From contig NZ_JACARC010000011.1 in the NCBI RefSeq assembly GCF_013386825.1, positions 1 through 64,000 on the forward strand: a DNA stretch of 64,000 bases. Reading direction: 5' to 3'. Position numbers and translations under genes: made by a program. This stretch comes from Pseudomonas sp. IPO3778. GTDB taxonomy: Bacteria; Pseudomonadota; Gammaproteobacteria; Pseudomonadales; Pseudomonadaceae. The notes beneath the pieces are model-generated. The model did not search any database, was not told the DNA's origin, and saw nothing but the letters and a program-made list of their open reading frames with translations. Positions within the stretch are counted from its first letter, which is position 1; each line of letters begins with the position of its first letter. Below are positions 15,533-24,812 of the stretch, piece by piece.

Positions 15533-18500
15533 GTGTCGATAAACGTATCAAGCAATACCGCAAGAACCCCCAGCGCGCCTTCGGCCCCGGTGCAGACCCC
15601 GCAGGCTCAAGCAACGCCGTTGACTGAGCCCCTCTCCCAACCCTCGCTATCGCTTGTACCCTCTGATCCTTCGTCAGGTACACCGTCTGAGCACCAAGGA
15701 AAACGCCTGCCTCGCAGTCAGTTAAGGCAGGTGTCACTGAATCAGGCATCACCGCAGGACGTCACGGGGGTTTCTCCGGGAGGCAATGGCATACCGTCTC
15801 TGGAGCAGGCCAGACAAGCAGACGGCAGGTTGCAGAAAAACCTCACTCACTGGCTGACTACCGGCAAACTCAGGGCGCAACCCATTCCCGAAAATGCCTC
15901 TATCGAACCCTTTGTGGGCGCTTACCGCACGGCCGTAGGCGACCCGCAGGTGCAGGCATGGTTTAAGTCGAAACACCTGAATCTATCGACCGTGCGGGTG
16001 TACAGCGACAGGGTCGAAGGGGTGGTCGTGCGTGACGGCCAGGAGGTACAGGCGCAGTTTTCGACCACGGATGGTTCTGGCTGGTGGGAGGTCAGTGCGA
16101 AGGTGCGGGCTACCCAAAAAATGTTAAGCCCGAGCGATATCGGCATTCTGCTGCCGGATGCCAGCACCGGAAGTTTTAATCATGTTGATACGATTCTGGA
16201 CTTTTACGGGGTCGTTATTCCTAACGACCCTACCGCGAGCAAGGTACTTGGCGAGCAGCTCAAAACCAGCGGCTGGCCGGTTATTTCCGACGATAAAAGA
16301 ATTCAGTGGGCTCAGCAGCTCGCGCAATGCTCACAGCGGAACACCGACAGGGAAGGGCGTTCAGGTCTGGCCGTTCAGTTGAAGACGCTGCTCAACGGCA
16401 AGCGTGAGGGCGACGACCTTAAGCTGTCGGAGCAAACCGCAGTCGTTTCCCCTGAGTCGACCCTGGCGCAGAAAAGCCAGGTACCACGGCAACGCTTTCT
16501 CGAGTTTTTGGCGTCGCCACCCTTCAAGGCCTTTATTGAGAAAACCGGGTTCGGCGGCGCCAATCAGGGTTTCAGAATATCCGAGGGTACGCTCCAGTTA
16601 CGCGACTCAGCCAACCAGTGGATCTCCCTGAAACGCTTTTTCGATGATGAAGTCAGTAAGGTCTCGGCGGGTGGAAATGCACAGGAGCGGGCCGCGGTTG
16701 ACCGACTCAACGCTGACTTGAATCAACTGGTAGACATGAGCAACCACACAGGTAAAGCGCTCTATTCCACCTTCACCTATGACGTGCGCCAGGTACTGGA
16801 GTTTAACTGCCTGGGCAGCCCCGTCACGGTTGCGCAAACCCGCGACGCGGTTGACTGGTTGAACAGTCAGCTGCCGCCGCCGCCCACGGCCGGTGACTAT
16901 GCGGGGCTGTCACCTTACACATGGACGGCCGGAGCACTATCACCGGGGAATTACCCCGTGTTGAAGGCGATGTCCAACGGGCCGGGCTCGGTGTCTGAAC
17001 GGTTGGCCCGCTATGCGGTAGTGGCCCAGGCCAAGGCGGGCGGGGCCGCCGAACCCGACCTGACGCTGCACACCTTTTTTGATTCCCCCGACGCGCTGGC
17101 CAAGGCCGAGCAAATGGCCCGGGCGCTGGAGTTGGCGGAAGTGGCCGACGGCCGGCCGCTGTCCAGGGCCATGCGTCATCAGTTATTGAGCACTGCGCTC
17201 AAGCTGAGTGTGGACCCGGATCTACCCGGTAAGCCGGGTCTGGTTGCCGGCTACGACATCTATCAGCCGAACAACCTCGGGCGAACGCTGGATGAAGTGC
17301 GCAGCGATATTGAAAAACACCTGGAACGAAAGGGCGTCAGCGCAAGCAGTGCGCCGTTGGTGGCGCACCTGTTCCTGGCACAGGCGGCGCCCGAGTTTTT
17401 GATCCGGCCGGACCCCACTGTTTCGCTCCAGGCGCCAAAGGAACTGAGGCTGTCCCCGGGGCAAGTGACTGTGGGTTCCACGGCCTGGCTCGACATGCGC
17501 CTGGGCTGCGCAATGGCTGAAAAGCTAGCCGGTGCGGGCAGTTCGCGAGCAATGAACTATACGCAGATTCTGAACCTCACCCGCCTCAATGCCACGACAC
17601 TGGAGCAAGAGGAACTGATCAAGGACCTGGGGGCCAAGCCCTTGCTGGATTGGGCGATCATGGCCGGCATTTTCCCCAAGACCCGGGACGGACGTTATTC
17701 GCCGGGTGACTATGAGGCGGCGTCAAAAGCCTTTGCCGCACGAGAGGAGGCCACGCGCCAGGCGTTCGCGACCCTCTCCCAATGGCCGGGCCCTGCGCCC
17801 GTGTATGTGCCCAACAGTTTCTCTTCGACAAAAACCGGGCAAATCGCTGAGGCCATCCTCAACAGCACGTTCGATGGGCGACGAGAACAACTGCTGGAAT
17901 ATGCCAATGAGCCGACAAAAATGGAGCAGCGATCCAGCTTTCCTTTTGACTCCGGCAAAGTGTTTACGATCGACAACCTGCGAACGGTTCTGAGCCTCAC
18001 CCCGTTCGTGGGGAGCGTTGTGAATATTGCCGATGGAAATATCGGTGAAGGCCTCAAAGGCTTGCTGATCGACTTTACTTCCTTTGCGGCAACCGGCGGG
18101 CTAGTGACCGCCAAGGCGTTCTACAAGGGCATCAAGGCCGTGGTTCCTTTGGGCAATCGCGCCTTCAGCATGACCGCGTTGAAGGGGAGTGGACCGTTCT
18201 TGCGCAGTCTCTTCAACCCTCTGGACGGCACGCTCAACGTGCTGAAGTCGGGCGCAAGCGCATTAAGGTTCAGCAAAACCATGTTGTCCGGCAACTGGGT
18301 TTCCGTGGGCGAGGGCTTGTTTATGGCGGCGACGGCATTTGAAAAGTGCCGGTGGGGGATGGGGGTCTATGATCAGTTGGCCGCCAATGCTGCAACCCAG
18401 GCTGCCAATCGATACCCGGGGAGTCGCGCAGGCACCAGTCAAAATAGCCCGGTGTATGCTGTTCAGAAGGGGTCGAAGTGGTACGCGATCGACCCGGCTA

Positions 18501-18559
18501 CGCGTCAACCAGCCGGGGCACCGCTTGAAGATTTCAAGGCCGACAGCGCCCTGGAGTAA
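15533..18559 (+). CDS. Large orphan, effector/toxin-like protein
   Basis: This 1008-residue protein has no domain I can name with confidence. Residues 1-70 are Ser/Pro/Gln-rich and low in charge, like secreted effectors. A soluble middle follows. Residues about 815-935 hold several hydrophobic, Gly/Ala-rich helices (TVLSLTPFVGSVVNIADGNIGEGLKGLL, FTSFAATGGLVTAKAF) of the kind seen in membrane-inserting toxins. The C-terminus VYAVQKGSKWYAIDPATRQP recalls the end of some large Pseudomonas toxin-like proteins, from memory. The start is GTG with AGAGAA 7 nt upstream. There is no signal peptide or neighbouring immunity gene. The secreted-effector role is inference. Confidence 0.6.
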   Translation: MSINVSSNTARTPSAPSAPVQTPQAQATPLTEPLSQPSLSLVPSDPSSGTPSEHQGKRLPRSQLRQVSLNQASPQDVTGVSPGGNGIPSLEQARQADGRLQKNLTHWLTTGKLRAQPIPENASIEPFVGAYRTAVGDPQVQAWFKSKHLNLSTVRVYSDRVEGVVVRDGQEVQAQFSTTDGSGWWEVSAKVRATQKMLSPSDIGILLPDASTGSFNHVDTILDFYGVVIPNDPTASKVLGEQLKTSGWPVISDDKRIQWAQQLAQCSQRNTDREGRSGLAVQLKTLLNGKREGDDLKLSEQTAVVSPESTLAQKSQVPRQRFLEFLASPPFKAFIEKTGFGGANQGFRISEGTLQLRDSANQWISLKRFFDDEVSKVSAGGNAQERAAVDRLNADLNQLVDMSNHTGKALYSTFTYDVRQVLEFNCLGSPVTVAQTRDAVDWLNSQLPPPPTAGDYAGLSPYTWTAGALSPGNYPVLKAMSNGPGSVSERLARYAVVAQAKAGGAAEPDLTLHTFFDSPDALAKAEQMARALELAEVADGRPLSRAMRHQLLSTALKLSVDPDLPGKPGLVAGYDIYQPNNLGRTLDEVRSDIEKHLERKGVSASSAPLVAHLFLAQAAPEFLIRPDPTVSLQAPKELRLSPGQVTVGSTAWLDMRLGCAMAEKLAGAGSSRAMNYTQILNLTRLNATTLEQEELIKDLGAKPLLDWAIMAGIFPKTRDGRYSPGDYEAASKAFAAREEATRQAFATLSQWPGPAPVYVPNSFSSTKTGQIAEAILNSTFDGRREQLLEYANEPTKMEQRSSFPFDSGKVFTIDNLRTVLSLTPFVGSVVNIADGNIGEGLKGLLIDFTSFAATGGLVTAKAFYKGIKAVVPLGNRAFSMTALKGSGPFLRSLFNPLDGTLNVLKSGASALRFSKTMLSGNWVSVGEGLFMAATAFEKCRWGMGVYDQLAANAATQAANRYPGSRAGTSQNSPVYAVQKGSKWYAIDPATRQPAGAPLEDFKADSALE

Positions 18560-18565
18560 CGGCTT

Positions 18566-18588
18566 GCCAGCCACTCAGGCTGGCGTTT
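18566..18588 (+). terminator. Hairpin after the 1008-residue gene
   Basis: GCCAGCC and GGCTGGC form a perfect 7-bp stem with a 5-nt loop, followed by GTTT. It starts 7 nt after the stop codon. The U-tract is short. Confidence 0.6.
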
Positions 18589-18658
18589 GAAACGTGGCTC
18601 GCAGGCCCCCGGGCCGCGTACTTTGCAGTCATGCGAATACGCGACCCGAGGGGTTTTA

Positions 18659-19477
18659 TCAGTTCAAGCCAAGCTTGCCACGCAAGGTCGACAGGTCTTC
18701 TGCCAGGGTGTTGACCGGGCCAACCAGGGCTTTACGGTCAGCTTCCTTGACCTTGTCGTAGGTCTCAAAGCCGCCATCCTTGGTTTTGTACTTGGCCAGG
18801 ATCTTGTCCACGGCGGCGAAGTTCTTGTCGACTTTGGCAACGAATGCCTTGTCTTGCTTCTCGATCTGCGGACGGAACAGGTCGACGATTTTCTTCGCGC
18901 CGTCGATGTTGCCCTGGAAGTCATACAGGTCGGTGTGGCTGTAACGGTCTTCTTCACCGGAGATTTTGGTTGCGGCCACTTCTTCAAGCAGGGCAGCAGC
19001 ACCGCCTACGACTTTTTCCGGCGGGAAGGTCAGGCCGTCCACGCGGGTTTTCAGGTCGAGCACGTCGCTGTTGAGCTTGTCAGCCAGGGCGTCCAGGCCT
19101 TTGGTGGTGTTCTCGGAGAACAGGGTGTACTCGATGCGGTGGAAGCCGGTGAAGTCTTCGGCTTTCACGCCTTTTTCGTGGTCGTCGACACGGGAGTCGA
19201 TCGAGGCGTCGAGGTCGCTGAACAGCTCGGCGATGGGCTCGATGGACTCATAGTGAACGCGGGTGGGCGCGTACAGCTTCTTGGCGGTCGCCAGGTCGCC
19301 TTTTTTCACGGCGTCGGTGAACGCCTGGGTCTGGGTGACCAGCTCACCGATTTCTTCGGTGACGTAGATCTTGTAGTCCGACACCGGCCCTACCAGGTCC
19401 AGCGGCGCGGTGGCGGCGAAGGCGGCCAGCGGCGAAAGGCTCATTAACAACGACAATGCGAGGGACGACTTCTTCAT
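18659..19477 (-). CDS. efeM: EfeM, periplasmic imelysin-type iron-uptake protein
   Basis: This is a secreted M75 (imelysin) protein of the Efe system. A Sec signal peptide ([21 protein letters not shown]) is followed by a single helical M75 domain with the HxxE iron motif in [10 protein letters not shown]. It lacks the N-terminal cupredoxin domain present in the neighbouring EfeO, which makes it the EfeM form (272 residues). The encoded strand has AGCGGAAATCG before the ATG. It is the last gene of efeU-efeO-efeB-efeM, 27 nt after efeB. It probably helps capture and hand over iron in the periplasm. Confidence 0.9.
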   Translation of the reverse strand: MKKSSLALSLLMSLSPLAAFAATAPLDLVGPVSDYKIYVTEEIGELVTQTQAFTDAVKKGDLATAKKLYAPTRVHYESIEPIAELFSDLDASIDSRVDDHEKGVKAEDFTGFHRIEYTLFSENTTKGLDALADKLNSDVLDLKTRVDGLTFPPEKVVGGAAALLEEVAATKISGEEDRYSHTDLYDFQGNIDGAKKIVDLFRPQIEKQDKAFVAKVDKNFAAVDKILAKYKTKDGGFETYDKVKEADRKALVGPVNTLAEDLSTLRGKLGLN

Positions 19478-19504
19478 GGGACGATTTCCGCTCTGGGGTG
19501 TGTT

Positions 19505-20812
19505 TTAGGTGTTGGCAGTGGTGTGTGGATGTGTCGCATCAAGCAGCGTGCGCCCGATGAAATCCTGGGCCCCGGTGACGCCTGGCAAGGTGAAGAAATA
19601 ACCGCCGCCGACCGGCTTCAGGTATTCCTCCAGGGGCTCGCCGTTGAGCCGGGTTTGCACGCTGATAAAGCCTTTCTCCAGGTCAGCCTGGTAGCAGATA
19701 AACAACAGCCCCATGTCCAGCTGACCGTTTTTATTGACGCCGTTGGAGTAGTTGAACGGCCGGCGCAGGATCAGGTTGGCCTGGGTCTGCGGGGTACGCG
19801 GGTTGGCCAGGCGGATGTGGGCATCGAGCTTGGTCAACTTGCCTTCCGGGTCCTTGGTGTAGTCCGGGACCTGGGTTTCTTTCTGGCCATCCATGGGCGC
19901 GCCACTGGTCTTGACCCGGCCAATGATGCTTTCTTGCTCTTGCAGGGGCGTGCGGTCCCAGCGTTCGACGAAGTTGCGGATGATCCGCACCGCCTGGTAG
20001 CTGCCATTGGCGGCCCAGGCCGGTTCGTCGCTGCCGGGTTGAACCCACACAATCTGGTCCATCGCCTTGTTGTCGTTGGAGTTCGGGTTGGCCGAACCGT
20101 CGCGAAAACCGAGGAAGTTGCGCGCACTTTGTGCCGGCTCGCCGGGGCGGGCAGGGGCCTGGGGCGGCACGCTGCCTTCCTGTTTCCAGCGCACCAGCAG
20201 CAGGTCCGGCAGGTTTTTCACGATGTCGCGCAGGGCGTGGATATTGGTATCCGGGGTGTTGGAACTGAACTGCAGGCTCAGGTCGCCGTGGCACTGCGCC
20301 GGTTCCAGCGCATCGTTGGGGAAACCCACCATGCGGATCAGGCGCTTGGGCTTGGCCGCGGCCAGGCCGAAGCGTTCGTCGAACAGCGACTCGCCCACCG
20401 AGACGGTGATGGTCAGGTTATCCGGCGTTACCACCGGGCCGAGGATGCCGGAGTCGGTGGGTGGCAGTTTCGGGTCGACCTGCACCACGGTGCCGCCGGT
20501 CATCAGGAACGCGATGCGCTCGTTCAGGGTGCGGAACAGCCGCTCCAGGTCTTCGCGGTCGCTGGCCAGCACATCGAACGACACCAGCATGCCGCAGGCC
20601 GGGCGCGGGGTGACGATACCGGTCTGGTGCTTGCCGTGGTAATCGTGATGGTCCTGGGTCTTTTCACTGCTGGGTGCGGTGGTGACTTGTGCGGCCGCGT
20701 TGGCGGCCATCGCCGGGCAGCTCAGGCTGCTGCCGGCAATCGCGGCGCCGGTGGCGGCCATGCCCAGCAATACACGACGACGCTGGGAAGAAAATTGTTC
20801 TGAATCACTCAT
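19505..20812 (-). CDS. efeB: EfeB, Tat-exported DyP-type heme peroxidase
   Basis: EfeB is a periplasmic dye-decolorizing peroxidase (deferrochelatase/peroxidase) that works with EfeO and EfeU in ferrous iron uptake. A twin-arginine signal is clear: SSQRRRVLLGMAATGAAIAG. The DyP hallmark GFRDG carries the distal catalytic Asp. The C-terminal half holds the proximal heme-ligand region around AHIRLANPR and the distal Arg in ILRRPFNYSNG. I chose the ATG at 20812, closest to the RR motif. A GTG at 20830 overlapping the efeO stop is an alternative that adds six residues. Translation is probably coupled to efeO. Confidence 0.93.
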   Translation of the reverse strand: MSDSEQFSSQRRRVLLGMAATGAAIAGSSLSCPAMAANAAAQVTTAPSSEKTQDHHDYHGKHQTGIVTPRPACGMLVSFDVLASDREDLERLFRTLNERIAFLMTGGTVVQVDPKLPPTDSGILGPVVTPDNLTITVSVGESLFDERFGLAAAKPKRLIRMVGFPNDALEPAQCHGDLSLQFSSNTPDTNIHALRDIVKNLPDLLLVRWKQEGSVPPQAPARPGEPAQSARNFLGFRDGSANPNSNDNKAMDQIVWVQPGSDEPAWAANGSYQAVRIIRNFVERWDRTPLQEQESIIGRVKTSGAPMDGQKETQVPDYTKDPEGKLTKLDAHIRLANPRTPQTQANLILRRPFNYSNGVNKNGQLDMGLLFICYQADLEKGFISVQTRLNGEPLEEYLKPVGGGYFFTLPGVTGAQDFIGRTLLDATHPHTTANT

Positions 20813-20826
20813 GTCTACGGTCGTCT

Positions 20827-22029
20827 TCACTTCAGGCCGGAAAGGCCAAGGGCGGGGTCGATTCCATCGAGTGCAACGGCCAGAGCCTTGGCCTTGTCGG
20901 CGATCTGCTTGCGCTGATCGGCCGTGACGCTGTCATACGTGGCGTAGCGGCCATCGACTTTGAAACCGTTGAGCTCGGCGTCGAAGGCGCTGATCGCACT
21001 GTCGATGCCCGGCAGCAACGGCGCGGCAGACTTGGTCAACAGGGGGCGCATCAGGTCGACCACCTTGCGGGCGGCGTCCAGGTTGGCGGCGAAACCGTTG
21101 AGGTCGATATGGCTGTAGCGTTCTTCCTCGCCGCTGGCGGCGCGTACGTCGGCCAGGGTGTTGAGGTTGCGCACCACAATGCTCACCAGTTGCTCCGGCG
21201 GCAGCGACTGGGCCAGCAGTTCTTGCTTGAGGCGGGTGACGTCGGTGACCAGGCGCTGGGCAATCGGCGCCAGGCCATCGAGGTTGCGCTGCTGGAACAG
21301 GCCGTACTCAAGACGGTGGAAGCCGCTGAAGTCCGGGTCCTGTTCGCGTTTTTCAAAGTAATCGGCGCGGGCGTTGATCCCGTTGTCCAGCTCTGCCAGG
21401 CGTTGCGAAGCCGGGGCCAGACGCTGGTAAGCCTCGCGGGCCGGCACGTACAGCGCCTGGGCCTGGCTCAGGTCGCCGGCTTCAATGGCCTGCTCGAGCG
21501 CGGTGACGGCTTTGACCAAGGCGCCGCCCTGGCTGCTGAGGTACACGCGGAACTCCGACAACGGGCCGATAAACGCCACCATCGACGGTTTGGCCTTGGC
21601 TTGCGCGTCGGACTCGGCCGTTGGCGTCACCGTCAAGGTGCCCCGTGGGTTGCTCAACAGGCCGCAGGTGATCTGGTAGTCGCCCGGCAGCAGGTTGGCG
21701 TTGATCACCTGGCTCAGGCCCGGGGCGATGTTTTCACGCTCTTCGACTACCAGCACGCCGTCGAGGATTTCCCACTCAACGGCACGGTCCGAGCGGTTGA
21801 TGATACGGAAACTGGCGTGGCCGGCCGGCACGGTGAGGGCATTTGGCTCACAGCTGTGGGCGTGGATGGTCACCGCGATTTCATTGTGGTTGGCCTGGCG
21901 CTTGGAGGCGGCCAGTTGGGAGGCGTAGTAGAACAGGCCACCGGCGGCGATCATGACGACCACCGAGCCGCCCACCGCCCAGCGCAAGGCACGGGAGGGC
22001 GGAGCCGGTTGAGGGGTTGGGTTGGACAA
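20827..22029 (-). CDS. efeO: EfeO, cupredoxin plus M75 iron-uptake protein
   Basis: EfeO is the periplasmic partner of the EfeU permease. An N-terminal hydrophobic helix (about residues 15-36) directs export or anchors the protein. A cupredoxin domain follows, roughly residues 45-140, with its two Cys (SCEPNALTV and YQITCGLL) as candidate metal ligands. Then comes the M75 domain with HxxE in GFHRLEYGLF. At 400 residues it is the two-domain form. The start is TTG with AAGGA 7 nt upstream, 10 nt beyond the efeU stop. It is the second gene of the Fur-boxed efe operon. Confidence 0.93.
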   Translation of the reverse strand: MSNPTPQPAPPSRALRWAVGGSVVVMIAAGGLFYYASQLAASKRQANHNEIAVTIHAHSCEPNALTVPAGHASFRIINRSDRAVEWEILDGVLVVEERENIAPGLSQVINANLLPGDYQITCGLLSNPRGTLTVTPTAESDAQAKAKPSMVAFIGPLSEFRVYLSSQGGALVKAVTALEQAIEAGDLSQAQALYVPAREAYQRLAPASQRLAELDNGINARADYFEKREQDPDFSGFHRLEYGLFQQRNLDGLAPIAQRLVTDVTRLKQELLAQSLPPEQLVSIVVRNLNTLADVRAASGEEERYSHIDLNGFAANLDAARKVVDLMRPLLTKSAAPLLPGIDSAISAFDAELNGFKVDGRYATYDSVTADQRKQIADKAKALAVALDGIDPALGLSGLK

Positions 22030-22039
22030 GAGACGGTCC

Positions 22040-22888
22040 TTACTGGCTGGAAACGGAAGAAGTGGTACGGGTAGCCGGCTTGCTCGGCGGCGCGGGCAGG
22101 AAGAACATCACCAGGGCCACCACCAGGTAAATCAGGTAGGCACCGAGGGTGCTGACCGTCGGGGCGTCCTGATAGCCGAACATGCCGGCCAGCACCGAAC
22201 CCAACGGGCCATCCATCGGCAGCGTCGCGCTGAAATCGAACAAGACGGTTTGCAGGTGGTTCCACACCCCGGCTTCGTGCAGGGCTTGTACTGAGTTGGC
22301 GAGGATGCCGGCGGCCACCACCAGGATGAACAAACCGGTCCAGCGGAAGAACGCGCCGAGGTTCAGGCGCATGCTGCCGGTGTAGATCAGGAAGCCGACG
22401 ATGATCGCCAGGATCAGGCCGAGCAGGGCGCCAATCGGTGCACCAGGGCCTTCGCTCTGCTGGAACACCGCCAGCAGGAAGAACACGGTTTCCAGGCCTT
22501 CACGGGCCACGGCGAAAAACACCATGGCGATCAGCGCGGTGACCTGGTGTTTGGAACCGGCCAGGGCGTGATCGAGGGATTCATGCAGGGAATGCTTGAT
22601 GGAACGTGCCACCTTGCGCATCCAGAACACCATGGAGCTGAGAATGCCCACGGCCACCAGGCCGACGATGCCTTCGAACAGTTCCTGTTGTTTTTGCGGG
22701 AATTCGGCACTGACCAGTTCCAGTCCACCGCCGACCAGCAGCGCCAGGGCGGCTGCCAGAAACACGCCTATCCACACTGCGGGCATGTACTGGCCACGGC
22801 CAGTTTGCTTGAGATAGCTGGCAATAATGCCAACGATCAAGGCAGCTTCTATGCCTTCGCGCAGCATGATTAAAAAGGGAACAAGCAT
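22040..22888 (-). CDS. efeU: EfeU, FTR1-type iron permease
   Basis: This inner-membrane iron permease of the OFeT/FTR1 family has seven predicted helices. Both signature REXXE motifs are present: REGIE in TM1 (residues 10-14) and REGLE in TM4. These glutamates carry iron through the membrane. The protein has 283 residues. I chose the ATG at 22888, immediately before the first helix, rather than an upstream codon that adds six residues. It is the first gene of efeUOBM. A Fur box lies about 40-60 bp upstream, so the operon should be induced by low iron. Confidence 0.95.
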   Translation of the reverse strand: MLVPFLIMLREGIEAALIVGIIASYLKQTGRGQYMPAVWIGVFLAAALALLVGGGLELVSAEFPQKQQELFEGIVGLVAVGILSSMVFWMRKVARSIKHSLHESLDHALAGSKHQVTALIAMVFFAVAREGLETVFFLLAVFQQSEGPGAPIGALLGLILAIIVGFLIYTGSMRLNLGAFFRWTGLFILVVAAGILANSVQALHEAGVWNHLQTVLFDFSATLPMDGPLGSVLAGMFGYQDAPTVSTLGAYLIYLVVALVMFFLPAPPSKPATRTTSSVSSQ

Positions 22889-22928
22889 TCGGCACCGAAT
22901 CGTCACTAGATAGGATGCTAAGTTGTAA

Positions 22929-22947
22929 CATAATGATACTCATTACT
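22929..22947. promoter_or_regulatory. Fur box of the efe operon
   Basis: CATAATGATACTCATTACT matches 15 of 19 positions of the Fur consensus GATAATGATAATCATTATC. It lies about 40 bp upstream of efeU, in the gap shared with a divergent araC gene. Confidence 0.8.
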
Positions 22948-23056
22948 AAACAGGGAATATTGACCTTTACTGAACGTTGACTGAACGGTGGTGGCAAACC
23001 GCAACCCCCACTAGAATGCGCAGCATCGTTCCAGCCACCGGATTGCGCCATTCCCC

Positions 23057-24073
23057 ATGTCGGAAAAAGACACGATCTCCATCCATCTGGTGCGCGAAGC
23101 CCTGTTGCAGAGCTGCGCGCCGGGTGCGGCGACGGATGAAGTATTGATCAAGGTCGGGATTAGTCCAGCGCTGCTGGAACAGCCAGACGCCCGTGTTCCG
23201 GCGACGGCTTACGCGCGGTTATGGCGCTTGCTGGCGCGGCGCATGGACGATGAATTTTTCGGCATGGACCCGCGCAAGCTCAAGTCCGGCAGCCTGGAAT
23301 TCCTGTGTCGCGCTTCCATGGCCCAACCGACCCTGGCTGCGGCGCTGGAAACCGGCCTGGGCTTTCTGTCGCTGATGTTCGAGCGCATGCCCGCACAACT
23401 GGTGCACCAGCAGAGCCTGGCGGAAATCGTCTTGTGGGAGCCGGAGCCGCAACCCAAGCGGGCTTTCACTTATTTCGCCTACTGGATGATCGTCCATGGC
23501 GTTGCCTGCTGGCTGGCGGGGCGGCGCATCCCGATCCTGGCGATTGAATTGCGCTGCCCGCAACCGGACTTTTGCGACGACTACCAGGTGATGTTCTCTG
23601 ACAACCTGCGCTTCGACCGGCCCCGCACCCGGATGATCTTTTCCGCCGACTGCCTCGACCTGCCGATCAAGCGCAGCCCGGAAGAGCTCAAGCGCTTCCT
23701 GGCCCATGCGCCCGCCAACATCCTGGTCAAATACCGCGACCCCGACAGCCTCGCCACCCGCATCAAGACCGACCTGCGGCACATGCCCGCCGACACCTGG
23801 CCGGAAACCGAAGGCCTGGCGGCCTCCCTGTGCATCTCGGCGTCAACCCTGCGCCGGCGCCTGGCGGAAGAAGGGCAGACCTACCAAGGCCTCAAGGACA
23901 GCGTGCGCAAGGAACTGGCGATCGTGTGGCTGGCCGACGCCGACATCAGCTTTGCCGAAATCGCCACCCGCCTGGGGTTTGCCGATGCCAGCTCGTTCTA
24001 CAAGGCGTTTCGCAAATGGTCGGGCTCAAACCCCGGGCATTACCGAAGTTTGATTCTCAATGAAGCCAGTTGA
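23057..24073 (+). CDS. AraC-family regulator with arabinose-binding-type N-domain
   Basis: This 338-residue cytoplasmic transcription factor has an N-terminal domain of the Arabinose_bd (PF12625) kind, found in OruR/ArgR-like Pseudomonas regulators. It spans about residues 18-200. A C-terminal double HTH follows, about residues 235-335: LAASLCISASTLRRRLAEEGQTYQGLKDSVRKELA, then SFAEIATRLGFADASSFYKAFRKWSGSNPGHYR. It is divergent from efeU and shares a 168-bp gap containing the Fur box. The small periplasmic-protein gene follows after 50 nt and could be its target or partner. The effector is unknown. Confidence 0.87.
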   Translation: MSEKDTISIHLVREALLQSCAPGAATDEVLIKVGISPALLEQPDARVPATAYARLWRLLARRMDDEFFGMDPRKLKSGSLEFLCRASMAQPTLAAALETGLGFLSLMFERMPAQLVHQQSLAEIVLWEPEPQPKRAFTYFAYWMIVHGVACWLAGRRIPILAIELRCPQPDFCDDYQVMFSDNLRFDRPRTRMIFSADCLDLPIKRSPEELKRFLAHAPANILVKYRDPDSLATRIKTDLRHMPADTWPETEGLAASLCISASTLRRRLAEEGQTYQGLKDSVRKELAIVWLADADISFAEIATRLGFADASSFYKAFRKWSGSNPGHYRSLILNEAS

Positions 24074-24123
24074 ATCACGCAGCCTCGCTTTATCCATTTG
24101 CTAACTCTTCAGGGAGATATCTG

Positions 24124-24684
24124 TTGCGAAAATTATGGGTTGTGTTTTTTTGCTGCGCGCTATTCCCGCTGACCGCCTGGTCGGCGATGGGTATCGGTGA
24201 TTTCACCCTGGGCATGCCGCGCCAGCAGGTCATCGAGATCCTGCAGCGCCATTTTCCGGCAGTGACACTGGAAAAGAACATGCTGTTTGAGCCGCCGATG
24301 CCTTACTACAGGGCACTTGAACCGAACCGCGCCTATAACCTGGGTGATGTTCCGATATACGTTGTGCGGGCCTACTTCGATGGGGCCGACCGGCTCAGTC
24401 AGCTGGGCATAAGCTTCAACACCACCGATGCCGAGCGGGTCAAAACGCTGGTGCCGTTGATGCGCCAGGCGCACCTGGCCCCAGGCACAGATGAAGGTCG
24501 GTATGAAGCGTTTTTCGATGACGGCGAGCTGACCTATTCCGTCAACAAAATGTTTGAGTGGACAACCGTCGAGATCGCTGACAAACGCATGTCTGACCTG
24601 AATATTCGGATGCGCGCCCACGACGACCAATTCGCCCGTTCGGTCCGGGAAAAGCACCCGCAGCTCTTCACCCCGTCCAAGTAG
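24124..24684 (+). CDS. Small periplasmic protein of unknown function
   Basis: This 186-residue protein has a Sec signal peptide (RKLWVVFFCCALFPLTAWSA). The start of the mature part, IGDFTLGMPRQQVIEILQRHFP, recalls the 'GM-R-QV' opening of SmpA/BamE-like folds, but the rest gives no further support. I chose the TTG at 24124: AGGGAG lies 7 nt upstream and the signal peptide begins there. Upstream in-frame codons lack a ribosome site. It follows the AraC gene on the same strand. I cannot assign a role. Confidence 0.7.
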   Translation: MRKLWVVFFCCALFPLTAWSAMGIGDFTLGMPRQQVIEILQRHFPAVTLEKNMLFEPPMPYYRALEPNRAYNLGDVPIYVVRAYFDGADRLSQLGISFNTTDAERVKTLVPLMRQAHLAPGTDEGRYEAFFDDGELTYSVNKMFEWTTVEIADKRMSDLNIRMRAHDDQFARSVREKHPQLFTPSK

Positions 24685-24729
24685 TGTGTGAAAAAATCAA
24701 CGCGCCCGTTCCTGGTCGTTGATCCAGGC

Positions 24730-24765
24730 AAAAAAAAGCCCCGCGACCGAATGAGGGCGCGGGGC
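24730..24765 (-). terminator. Terminator of mexEF-oprN
   Basis: A perfect 8-bp stem (GCCCCGCG / CGCGGGGC) is followed on the minus strand by eight U residues. It lies about 50 nt past the oprN stop. Confidence 0.88.
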
Positions 24766-24812
24766 AAAAAATTGGCTGGATGCGACCAACCAAAGGAGCT
24801 CTTTAGATCACA

